Part shown: piece after piece, positions 1 through 6,511 of the stretch | How the letters are laid out: each line of letters opens with the position of its first letter | Position numbering within the stretch: the first letter of the stretch is position 1 | Notes under the pieces: generated by a model | Seen by the model: the letters and a program-made list of their open reading frames with translations, nothing else | The model's database searches: none | What the model was told of the DNA's origin: nothing | Origin: UBA12158 sp035562735 | GTDB lineage: Bacteria; Patescibacteriota; Microgenomatia; UBA12405 | Assembly: GCA_035562735.1 (NCBI GenBank) | Contig: DATMWB010000012.1 | Location: forward strand, 1 to 7,079 | Direction of reading: 5' to 3' | DNA length: 7,079 bases | Made by a program: the position numbers and the translations under genes

Positions 1-739
1 TTTTTGCAACTACATACTTCCAGATATCAACCAGTTCTAAAACTCCTTTTTGTGAATGAAGTCGACCTTGAAAAACAGCATCAAAGTGTCGTTTCGAGAC
101 ATCTTTGATACTTTTGGATTTAAGGTATTTTTCTGACTCTGTTATATCAACTCCACCTTGGACGACAACTATTTTTTTATTGGGAAATCGAGCTCTATCA
201 GGTTCTGAGGTAATAAGAATTTGGTCGGCAAAGAGTTGAGCTAAATAGCGAGAAATTAATTGAAGAAGATAATAGATAGTGCCTTTTAGAAGTTGGTGCT
301 CGTAGGGGGAAAATTTTGTTCCTGGTCGTGGGGCAAAGAGGTATTGTCCACAAAGCCAGACACCTTTTGGATTGACCATTTTATAAAATAGACCAAAAAT
401 AAAATCAGGGTAAAAATCAGAAACCGTATAACAATAATCTGAGCTGGAAAATGTTTTTAGGTTTTTTAAAAAGGCTATTTTACCTAAAAATATTCTTCGA
501 AGAGAATGTCTAACTAAATTAAAAATTGTGGGAGAATTGTGAGGATTGCTTTTATCTGTTTTTATAAAAGCTGGAGTTAAATGATATCTTTTTAAGAGGT
601 CATGAGTTTCCTCACTTCCAAATACAGTTATTTGTAAATTGTTTTGCCAGTGTTTTATAAATTCTAGAAAAATGGTGTCCCCGCCACTTTGACCAGTACC
701 AATGTTATTATTAGCTATTATTAAAAGTTTTGATTTCAC
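1..739 (-). CDS. GT4-type glycosyltransferase, N-terminal part (cut by window edge)
   Basis: Translating the minus strand from a GTG at 739-737 gives 246 open codons that run off the left edge, so the C-terminus is missing. A TAA lies in frame at 757-755 and no ATG or TTG lies between it and the GTG, so GTG is the best start; the first in-frame ATG is about 120 codons inside. The protein starts MKSKLLIIANNNIGTGQSGG, a beta strand and glycine-rich loop as at the start of GT-B glycosyltransferases. Near residues 187-198 is a KKIVVVQGGVD strand, and at 221-231 AVFQGRLHSQKG, the start of the GT4 donor-binding domain (F-x-GRL-x3-KG). It probably transfers a sugar from an activated donor at the inner face of the membrane. 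Donor and acceptor cannot be told, and the catalytic EX7E motif would lie beyond the window. No Shine-Dalgarno sequence precedes the start. Family call is firm, specificity unknown. Confidence 0.85.
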   Translation of the reverse strand, partial: MKSKLLIIANNNIGTGQSGGDTIFLEFIKHWQNNLQITVFGSEETHDLLKRYHLTPAFIKTDKSNPHNSPTIFNLVRHSLRRIFLGKIAFLKNLKTFSSSDYCYTVSDFYPDFIFGLFYKMVNPKGVWLCGQYLFAPRPGTKFSPYEHQLLKGTIYYLLQLISRYLAQLFADQILITSEPDRARFPNKKIVVVQGGVDITESEKYLKSKSIKDVSKRHFDAVFQGRLHSQKGVLELVDIWKYVVAK

Positions 740-746
740 TTTAGAT

Positions 747-774
747 ATTTTAGCTTATTTATGATTAAAATAAA
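747..774 (-). promoter_or_regulatory. possible sigma70-like promoter for the left-hand GT4 gene
   Basis: On the minus strand a TTTATT (774-769) is followed after 16 bases by TAAAAT (752-747). Transcription would begin close to the GTG at 739, giving a leaderless or nearly leaderless message. The -35 half lies inside the 5' end of the divergent methyltransferase gene. The local DNA is AT-rich, so such a match can arise by chance, and the -35 half is weak. It is listed because the gene needs a promoter if transcription of the upstream minus-strand operon does not cross the opposing methyltransferase gene. Confidence 0.22.
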
Positions 775-1375
775 CTTAGGAAGTGGCCCAGCATCTGCAT
801 CGGGCTGGATAAATTATGATTGGGGACTTCTGCCTTTTATGGGAAAGTTTAAGTTAACTTCCCTTCTTGTAAGACTTTCTATACTTGATAAAGCTTATGA
901 TTGGAAATGGCCGAAAATTGAGTTGGTTGATTTACGACATGAATTTCCAAACGAAGATAAAAGTGTAGATTATATTTATTGTTCACATGTTTTGGAACAC
1001 TTTGAAAAAGATGAAGCAATAAATATTCTTAAAGAAGCTAGAAGGGTGTTAAAGAAAAAAGGAGTTATCAGAATAGTTTTGCCAGACCTGTCAAAAATGA
1101 TTAAATATTATAAGAGTTCTGAAAGCTTTAATAGAGAGTATTTTGGTTTTGATAAGGATCTATATGTTGGATTTGTAGGTAAATTAAAACGTATTTTTAT
1201 TAGAGGTCATCAATGGATGTACGATGTTAGGTCAGCAAAAGAACTAATGAATTTAGCAGGTTTTGGTGAGGTAAAATTGTGTTCTTTTAGAAAGGGAAAT
1301 TTGCCTGACTTGAAAACTCTAGATATAGAACAACATGCTAAGATTGGTCTTTATCTTGAAGCTTCTGGTAAGTAG
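761..1375 (+). CDS. class I SAM-dependent methyltransferase, small type
   Basis: This 204-residue protein has the Rossmann-fold methyltransferase pattern: the glycine-rich SAM loop INLGSGP at residues 4-10, GWINYD at 15-20, VDLRHEFP at 56-63, VDYIYCSHVLEHF at 69-81, and LKKKGVIRIVLPDL at 97-110, where LKPGG would be usual. HQWMYD at 150-155 and the closing LYLEA are also common in short methyltransferases of polysaccharide loci. It probably methylates a sugar or another small group of the glycan; the target is not shown. It is the only plus-strand gene here. Its ATG is 21 bases from the divergent GTG of the left GT4 gene. Its last 38 bases overlap the 3' end of the right GT4 gene tail to tail. 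No Shine-Dalgarno sequence precedes the ATG; the start is chosen because LGSG normally follows within 10 residues. Family call is firm, substrate unknown. Confidence 0.88.
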   Translation: MIKINLGSGPASASGWINYDWGLLPFMGKFKLTSLLVRLSILDKAYDWKWPKIELVDLRHEFPNEDKSVDYIYCSHVLEHFEKDEAINILKEARRVLKKKGVIRIVLPDLSKMIKYYKSSESFNREYFGFDKDLYVGFVGKLKRIFIRGHQWMYDVRSAKELMNLAGFGEVKLCSFRKGNLPDLKTLDIEQHAKIGLYLEASGK

Positions 1376-2471
1376 TAAGAAAGGTGTTAAAGTTTTTGTT
1401 AGAAAACTTCTTTTGGGCATAAGGGCGACAATTTTTTTGTAGGTTGTTATATATATTTTTATTTTGAGTCAGGGATTTGATATGGGTAACAAAGTTTTTT
1501 GTTCTTGGCTTGAATAGAATAGAAACACTTTTGTCTAGGGCTTCTGGAATAGCACCCATATTGGAACCAATGACTGGTAGTCCTGAAGCAACGGCCTCCA
1601 TTAAAACACGTCCAAAACCCTCAGGGTATTGAGAGGCGATACAAAACAAGGAGGCCTTTTGGTATATGTTTGGGAGCTGACTGTATTCTATTCCACCTAA
1701 AAACTCGATGTTTTTATGTTTAGTTGAAAAGATTTTTACTTCGTCTTCTAGTGGACCGTTGCCGACAATGATAAATTGCCGGTCTGGTAGAAGTGAAGCA
1801 GTTTTTAGAATTACCCGAATCCCCTTTTTGGCAATAAGTCTACCGACAAATAATATTTTAAAAATATCTGACTTTTTTGAAGGAATAAAATTTTTGAGAT
1901 TTATCCAATAGCGATATAAAGATATTTTTTGTTCATTTACACCCCATTTTTTTAGTTGTTCAATTGATGCTTTTGAGAGGCATAAAATTTTGTGACAATG
2001 GGAGAGGATGTGTTTGGTTATTTTTTCTGAAATGCCACTGACATTTTCATAGACTGCATGAGTACTACAAAGATGCTTTTTGTTAAAAATATATGCCAAT
2101 ATATTACCCATGAATGCTGCATTTAAACCTTGACTGTGAATAATACTTATTTTTTCTTGGTTGGATATAAGCCAAATAAACGAGCGTAAAAATAAATATG
2201 GAGTAAGATATATAAATTCAAAAAGGGGGTATTTTTCTAGTCGGGGAAACAATTGAAATCCAAACCAAGGGAAACGAATTATATTACAGAGTCCCCTTCT
2301 TTCTTTTGAAAGATAGGGAGTATTGGTGGTCAGAGGGGAATAGGTTAATACAAAGCTCTTTATTTTGTGTCTATTTAATTCATAAACAAGATCATCAAGA
2401 TGTGATTCAACACCACCTATATTGGGAGAAAAAAAGGGAGAAAGTATGAGAATGCCTTTTATTGTTGCCAA
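1338..2471 (-). CDS. GT4-family glycosyltransferase
   Basis: A complete retaining GT-B glycosyltransferase of 377 residues from the TTG at 2471-2469. The frame is open upstream to 2573, but that extension would overlap the preceding GT2 gene by 115 bases and encodes a sequence unlike a GT4 start. TTG 2471 puts the first strand (KGILILSPFFSPNIGGVESH) at residues 5-24 and overlaps the GT2 stop by only 13 bases. Further motifs are LFVGRLIAKKG at 207-217, FIIVGNGPLEDEV at 233-245, and PEGFGRVLMEAVASGLPVIG at 283-302, with the EX7E pair E284 and E292. It would add a sugar to a lipid-linked or growing glycan at the cytoplasmic membrane face. It is the last gene of the five-gene minus-strand run, and its final residues overlap the opposing methyltransferase gene. 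Donor and acceptor are unknown. Start confidence is moderate, family high. Confidence 0.9.
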   Translation of the reverse strand: MATIKGILILSPFFSPNIGGVESHLDDLVYELNRHKIKSFVLTYSPLTTNTPYLSKERRGLCNIIRFPWFGFQLFPRLEKYPLFEFIYLTPYLFLRSFIWLISNQEKISIIHSQGLNAAFMGNILAYIFNKKHLCSTHAVYENVSGISEKITKHILSHCHKILCLSKASIEQLKKWGVNEQKISLYRYWINLKNFIPSKKSDIFKILFVGRLIAKKGIRVILKTASLLPDRQFIIVGNGPLEDEVKIFSTKHKNIEFLGGIEYSQLPNIYQKASLFCIASQYPEGFGRVLMEAVASGLPVIGSNMGAIPEALDKSVSILFKPRTKNFVTHIKSLTQNKNIYNNLQKNCRPYAQKKFSNKNFNTFLTTYQKLQDKDQS

Positions 2472-3463
2472 TTGATTCTGTTTAATGGTTTTAATAGATT
2501 TAATTTGTATTTTACAGTGACAATAAAGTATGTCCACCAGGTAAGAAAACAGGCTATGGGATGGAAAAACCAAGCTATATCTGGTTTTTTGATGTAGCCT
2601 CTAATGGCGTCAAAAAGAGAAGGTAAGATAAGGAGACTATATAAAGTAAAAGGTAAAATACTACTTTTTGTTTCCCACTTATATTGGCGGAATTCCTTGT
2701 AAAAATAATAATCAGTGAGTCGTCGATTTTGTTTTTTAATAAACTTACTTAGGGAAGATTCACAATAAGTGTGAATAATACTAGTTTTTACCTTGGCAAA
2801 ATATAGTGGTTTTGGAGCTAGAGCAAGGACGTCTATATCAAAAAGATAGTTTCCTTTAAAAAAGGATAATAAAAAATTTCGTCTAAAAATGGTTCCATTT
2901 GCCCCTATTGTGGGTATGTTTTGATTATTATCAATATGAACCTTCAGGTAATCTTGAAAGTTATTAGTAGTAAGTTTTAATCCTGTCCACTTAGCACTTA
3001 GGGTACTAAAGCGGTCATAATTGCCATTGAAAAAGGCGTATGGGTCATTGGCACCAAGAAGTGATGAATAGCGCTCTATGTAGCCTGCAGATTGACGATA
3101 AGAAAAAGAAATTGGTTCACTGCCAATTATATCTTTATCTTTAAAGGGTAAAATCATTTTCGATAACCAATTTTTGTTTGGAAGGATATTGTCCGAGTCA
3201 ATAAGGGCAATATAATCACTTTTAGCTTTTTTGAGACCAAGGGCTTTGGCTGATTCGGCAGTTTTAAGAGGGTTATGAAATACTATACAGTTGTATTTTT
3301 GAGCAATTGATAATGTTGAATCGTTGGACCCACCATCGATTATTAAAATATTAATTTTGTTTTTAGGATAATTTTGTTTTGCAATAGACTTTAAGCAAGT
3401 TACCAAGACTTTTGAAGCATTGAGAGTGGGAATAATTATATCGACCTTAGACGAAACCGCCAT
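2459..3463 (-). CDS. GT2-family glycosyltransferase with C-terminal membrane anchor
   Basis: This 334-residue protein begins with a GT-A domain: VDIIIPTLNAS at residues 7-17, IIDGGSNDST at 41-50, the metal-binding DXD-type motif IDSDN at 88-92, and GANGTIFRR at 187-195. YLFDID at 206-211 sits where the catalytic acid, usually an ED pair, is expected; here it reads ID. Two hydrophobic stretches at about 267-287 and 296-319 probably anchor it to the inner membrane. It likely transfers a nucleotide-sugar residue onto a lipid-linked acceptor. Its ATG lies inside the last codons of the upstream radical SAM gene (17-base overlap), and its stop overlaps the next GT4 start, so translation is probably coupled. 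No Shine-Dalgarno sequence is visible. Family is firm, sugar specificity unknown. Confidence 0.91.
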   Translation of the reverse strand: MAVSSKVDIIIPTLNASKVLVTCLKSIAKQNYPKNKINILIIDGGSNDSTLSIAQKYNCIVFHNPLKTAESAKALGLKKAKSDYIALIDSDNILPNKNWLSKMILPFKDKDIIGSEPISFSYRQSAGYIERYSSLLGANDPYAFFNGNYDRFSTLSAKWTGLKLTTNNFQDYLKVHIDNNQNIPTIGANGTIFRRNFLLSFFKGNYLFDIDVLALAPKPLYFAKVKTSIIHTYCESSLSKFIKKQNRRLTDYYFYKEFRQYKWETKSSILPFTLYSLLILPSLFDAIRGYIKKPDIAWFFHPIACFLTWWTYFIVTVKYKLNLLKPLNRINWQQ

Positions 3464-4997
3464 AGTGATGAACTAAAGTAAATAACCAGTAGTCGATGGG
3501 TATTTCAAAAAATTTTAATTTCCATCTTATTTTTACCAGTAATAGTGCTGAAAAGTAACCAAATTTAAAGGCAAATTTTGTAAATGCATTTTTCATTCTC
3601 GGATAAAGCATAACATAGGTATCTCTATCAAGAATTCCAAAAATATATTGCGTAAGCATGGCGGTTAAGCGAGCATCGTGATGACTTATCCATTTTTGTT
3701 TTAGGGTTTCTTCGAAGGCATTTTCAGGTGAGAGGAGATAGTTGCTCCAAGCATTGAGGCTTTTGGGATATTTTAATCCAAGAGAAACTGCTCTTTTAAA
3801 AAGTGAGGCTCCAGGATAAGGTAGAAATATATAATAGGTATAACGGTTTCGATTGGATATTTTTAGCAATTTATCAATCAAACTAAGAGTCGCCTTATAT
3901 TCACTAGCGACAAACTTATCATTTTCTTTTGGATCTTTTGACCAAGGTAGACCAACTAAAAACGAATATAGAATTTTTATGTGATGTTGGTGACAGCGTT
4001 TTGTAAAGGTGATTAGTTCTTCGACATTCATGTCTTTGGAGATAAAGTTTAGAGCAGACTGGGATCCTGACTCGGCTCCAGTTAATATCATGGCACAGCC
4101 TGTTTTTTCCATCAGTTTCCACGATTTTTCTTGATATCGTGACAATTGTCCTGCACGTCCATTGGCATTGCCCCACTTTAGTTTTATTTTTTTGTCTATC
4201 ATGCCCTGGCAGATATCAGTAACTCTTTTTTCATCAACAAAATAGTTGCTGTCATAGACAGCTACAGAATCAATTTTGTATTTTTTAATTAAATTTTGCC
4301 ATTCTTTTAAAACAATTTTTGCAGGAACAGGACGCCAACGGCGTTTGTTAACTATTTCTTCAACACAAAAAGCACAACGATGAGGACAACCGTAGCTTGA
4401 AATATAGGGTAGGGTTCGCTGACCATACTCAGTATTTTGAATGCATTTTTCTACATCTATGAGGTGATAAGGTAGTGGAGGTAAAAGAGCAAGATCCACT
4501 GGTGGACTGTCAGGGTTACTGATTATTCTTTTTTTAATCTTGTAGGTAAGACCAAGGATATTTTTTAAATTTGATTTTTGATGGAGGGACTTTACAAGCT
4601 CTGGAAATGTAAAATCACCAGGACCTCTGATCACCATATCGACATAAGGATTTTTTACGGTTTCTACGGGTAATATTGAAGGGTGCCATCCACCCCAAAT
4701 TATGGGTACATGTGGATATTTTTTCTTGAAAAGCCTAGAAATTTTTAAGCCGTCTTGAATTTGGAATCCTGTCATAGCACTAATTCCAAGACAAATGGCA
4801 TCCTCACCATTATTTAAGAGTTCTTCAATGTATTTTTCTTGGAGATGACGAGCATAGATGTGTACTTTATATTTTTCTTTGTCTAAAATCCGAGAAATTG
4901 CCAAAAGGGCTAGTGGGACTCCGGACCAATTTCTTTCGTAAGGTAGTGGTGAGGGAAAATAAAGCAGGACTTTTTTCTTTGGGATAGTTGATGACAT
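3447..4997 (-). CDS. B12-binding-domain radical SAM protein (canonical CX3CX2C)
   Basis: The protein has 516 residues. Residues 8-140 resemble the cobalamin-binding domain of class B radical SAM enzymes: KVLLYFPSPLPYER, LGISAMTGFQI, and IIWGGWHPSILP at 99-110, followed by MVIRGPGDFTFPEL. The cobalt-ligating DXHXXG motif is not seen, as in many family members. The radical SAM core starts at SYGCPHRCAFC, with C204, C208 and C211 binding the 4Fe-4S cluster, and continues through AVYDSNYF (246-253), LTGAESGSQ (305-313), FLVGLPW (346-352) and LPYPG (392-396). The C-terminal 85 residues include hydrophobic stretches (about 480-490 and 503-510) that may touch the membrane. Family members perform radical methylation or skeletal rearrangement of lipids, tetrapyrroles or natural products; the substrate here is unknown. 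It starts 5 bases after the stop of the other radical SAM gene and overlaps the GT2 gene by 17. Confidence 0.9.
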   Translation of the reverse strand: MSSTIPKKKVLLYFPSPLPYERNWSGVPLALLAISRILDKEKYKVHIYARHLQEKYIEELLNNGEDAICLGISAMTGFQIQDGLKISRLFKKKYPHVPIIWGGWHPSILPVETVKNPYVDMVIRGPGDFTFPELVKSLHQKSNLKNILGLTYKIKKRIISNPDSPPVDLALLPPLPYHLIDVEKCIQNTEYGQRTLPYISSYGCPHRCAFCVEEIVNKRRWRPVPAKIVLKEWQNLIKKYKIDSVAVYDSNYFVDEKRVTDICQGMIDKKIKLKWGNANGRAGQLSRYQEKSWKLMEKTGCAMILTGAESGSQSALNFISKDMNVEELITFTKRCHQHHIKILYSFLVGLPWSKDPKENDKFVASEYKATLSLIDKLLKISNRNRYTYYIFLPYPGASLFKRAVSLGLKYPKSLNAWSNYLLSPENAFEETLKQKWISHHDARLTAMLTQYIFGILDRDTYVMLYPRMKNAFTKFAFKFGYFSALLLVKIRWKLKFFEIPIDYWLFTLVHHYGGFV

Positions 4998-5002
4998 ATT
5001 TT

Positions 5003-6511
5003 TTAGGAAAAGTCTTTTAGTTTTTGAAAATATTTTAAGGCGTAAATTGAAAGATGTTTGATATCTGCAAAAGTTCTAATTGATAGAATTTTTCTAATAA
5101 TAAATTTTGGGGTTAAAACTCCATAAAATAATTCGCGAACAAGCCTCTGTTGTTCTTCAGGATTTATGGGCGATTTCATAATTGGTTGCCGCATATCATA
5201 GTCATCCCAATTTTCACTTAAAAGTAATTTATTTTTTTGACAATCGGCAAAAAGACGAGTCCCTGGATAAGGAATGACTATTGTGGCCTGCATACTATCA
5301 GCTAAATTGTCTTTAAAAAGCTTTTTTGCGGAATTTAGGGTATTTTGTGCATCTTTTCTGCTTTCCCAAGGGTAACCAATCATAATGGTAATATGTGGCT
5401 CAAGACCAGCGTTTTTTGCCAATTGAAGTGTTTTTCGGGCGTCGGCAGTTTTGGTATTTTTGTCAATTTTGTCAAGAGTTTTTTGATTGTTTGATTCTAA
5501 ACCGTAAAGGACAAATCTAAAGCCTGCTTTGGCCATAAGATTGTATTGTTCTTGGGTAAGAGCAGCAAAACGCATGTTGCAACCAATGATTACTTTTTTG
5601 TTTAAACCTGTTTTTATTAATTGATTACATAGATCATTTAACCAGGCCCCAACAGGAAGTGTTCCCGAATCATCAAAGATTTCTTTTATCCCAAGTGAAA
5701 CTAAATATTCAATTTCCTTTATGGTGTGAGCGACAGAAAAGGTTCTAAAGGTGCCTGCAGGGTGAGTAGTAGTCCAAGAACAAAAAGTACATTTTCCCCA
5801 CCAACAATCCCGCCCAGACATAATGTAAGCACCGGGTTTGTATTTGAAGTTGGTATTGTTTTTTCCGTATAGTTCCCAATTGGTAAGCTTGCGATCAATA
5901 ATGGGTAAGGTATCTAAATTGTGGTGTTTTAGGGCAAAGACTCCAGTATTTGAAAAAAGATTGCTTTGCTTTGCTCGCAATGATGTAGAATTAGTTGGCA
6001 ATGACTTTTTTCGAAAATAAAAACCAGGTTCGAGCTTACTGCCATTAACTAGGTGGTCAACAAGATTAAGCATCATAAAGTCGAAATCGCCACCAGTAAT
6101 AATATAGTCAGCCTTTGAGTTTTCAAGTGACTCAATAGGTAAGGCAGTAACATGGTCGCCCATTAAGGCCACAATGCTATTGGGAAGCTTCTTTTTAATT
6201 TGATTTATTATTTGCCAATGCCTTTTAATTACGGGAGTTTTTGATTCAATAAAAATTATTTTGGGATTTCTTTTGATGAGTCTTTTGAACCATCTGTTAT
6301 ACGAAATTTTTTCAGCAATGGCATCATCCCAATACACTTTGTAACCAAGGTTTTTTAGGGCTGTGGCTCCATAGGCAGGAATAACAGGCAGTATTACATT
6401 ACCTGTGTTTGTCCATTGAAATTGACGATTCTGAGCCAAAAAGGGAATGCCTTTTGGCGACTCCAGAGGTGGATAAGATATAGATATTGTAGTTTTTTTA
6501 GCCGCCAACAT
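5003..6511 (-). CDS. B12-binding-domain radical SAM protein (CX4CX2C variant) with in-frame repeat insertion
   Basis: The start chosen is ATG 6511, giving 502 residues. It follows a weak GGA and overlaps the upstream stop by 14 bases; a TTG at 6532 would add 7 residues. The N-terminal 150 residues look like a cobalamin-binding domain (ISYPPLESPKG, ALKNLGYKVYWDD, and ALMGDHVTALP at 115-125), without DXHXXG. The radical SAM core begins at GRDCWWGKCTFC: C236, C241 and C244 are spaced CX4CX2C, not the usual CX3CX2C. Then follow IGCNMRF (309-315), YGLES (336-340), IMIGYPWES (376-384) and IPYPGTRLF (413-421). Residues 170-187 come from a repeat element inserted in frame between the two domains. It is little like the adjacent radical SAM protein beyond fold, so the pair is probably not a recent duplication. 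The substrate is unknown; a lipid or sugar of the glycan pathway is an inference from context. Confidence 0.9.
   Translation of the reverse strand: MLAAKKTTISISYPPLESPKGIPFLAQNRQFQWTNTGNVILPVIPAYGATALKNLGYKVYWDDAIAEKISYNRWFKRLIKRNPKIIFIESKTPVIKRHWQIINQIKKKLPNSIVALMGDHVTALPIESLENSKADYIITGGDFDFMMLNLVDHLVNGSKLEPGFYFRKKSLPTNSTSLRAKQSNLFSNTGVFALKHHNLDTLPIIDRKLTNWELYGKNNTNFKYKPGAYIMSGRDCWWGKCTFCSWTTTHPAGTFRTFSVAHTIKEIEYLVSLGIKEIFDDSGTLPVGAWLNDLCNQLIKTGLNKKVIIGCNMRFAALTQEQYNLMAKAGFRFVLYGLESNNQKTLDKIDKNTKTADARKTLQLAKNAGLEPHITIMIGYPWESRKDAQNTLNSAKKLFKDNLADSMQATIVIPYPGTRLFADCQKNKLLLSENWDDYDMRQPIMKSPINPEEQQRLVRELFYGVLTPKFIIRKILSIRTFADIKHLSIYALKYFQKLKDFS
5951..6004 (-). repeat. interspersed repeat element read in frame inside a radical SAM gene
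   Basis: On the minus strand, 5983-5959 reads TCATTGCGAGC followed by two AAAGC units and AATC. This closely resembles a widespread bacterial interspersed repeat of the form TCATTGCGAGC, GAAGC, GAAGC, AATC, recalled from general knowledge and not searched. The ends can pair (ATTGC with GCAAT, 12-base loop). A second TCATTGC lies exactly 21 bases upstream (6004-5998). The 54 bases add 18 residues containing TSLRAKQSNLF, a peptide typical of this repeat when translated. They fall between FYFRK and NTGVF, just before the radical SAM core, and keep the frame. The outer boundaries are estimated from where family-like sequence resumes. Confidence 0.7.

Noticed and set aside
541..565. Second copy of the interspersed repeat, suggested by a GGATTGCTTTTA stretch
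   Set aside because: Only about eight bases agree with the repeat and the rest does not pair or match; it is ordinary GT4 coding sequence.
1390..1409. Terminator-like hairpin after the methyltransferase (AAGTTTT and AAAACTT with a 6-base loop)
   Set aside because: The stem is only 7 pairs, nearly all A-T, with just four Ts a base after it, and it lies within GT4 coding sequence; chance is likely in such AT-rich DNA.
1708..1911. 67-codon plus-strand open frame
   Set aside because: It lies entirely opposite the GT4 donor-binding domain, whose motifs are clear, and its translation resembles no family.
2472..2573. Longer N-terminus for the GT4 gene starting at TTG 2573
   Set aside because: It would overlap the GT2 gene by 115 bases and add 34 residues before the normal first strand of the fold.
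3919..4176. 85-codon minus-strand open frame
   Set aside because: It is a shifted frame inside the radical SAM gene at 3447-4997, where the real frame carries GAESGSQ and the GLPW motif.
5838..6020. 60-codon plus-strand open frame crossing the repeat
   Set aside because: It is antisense to the radical SAM gene; its RNDV-like peptide is just the other strand of the repeat element.
5003..6511. UGA recoding as in some CPR lineages
   Set aside because: All genes are open with the standard code, no in-frame TGA needs to be read through, and glycine is encoded by normal GGN codons.
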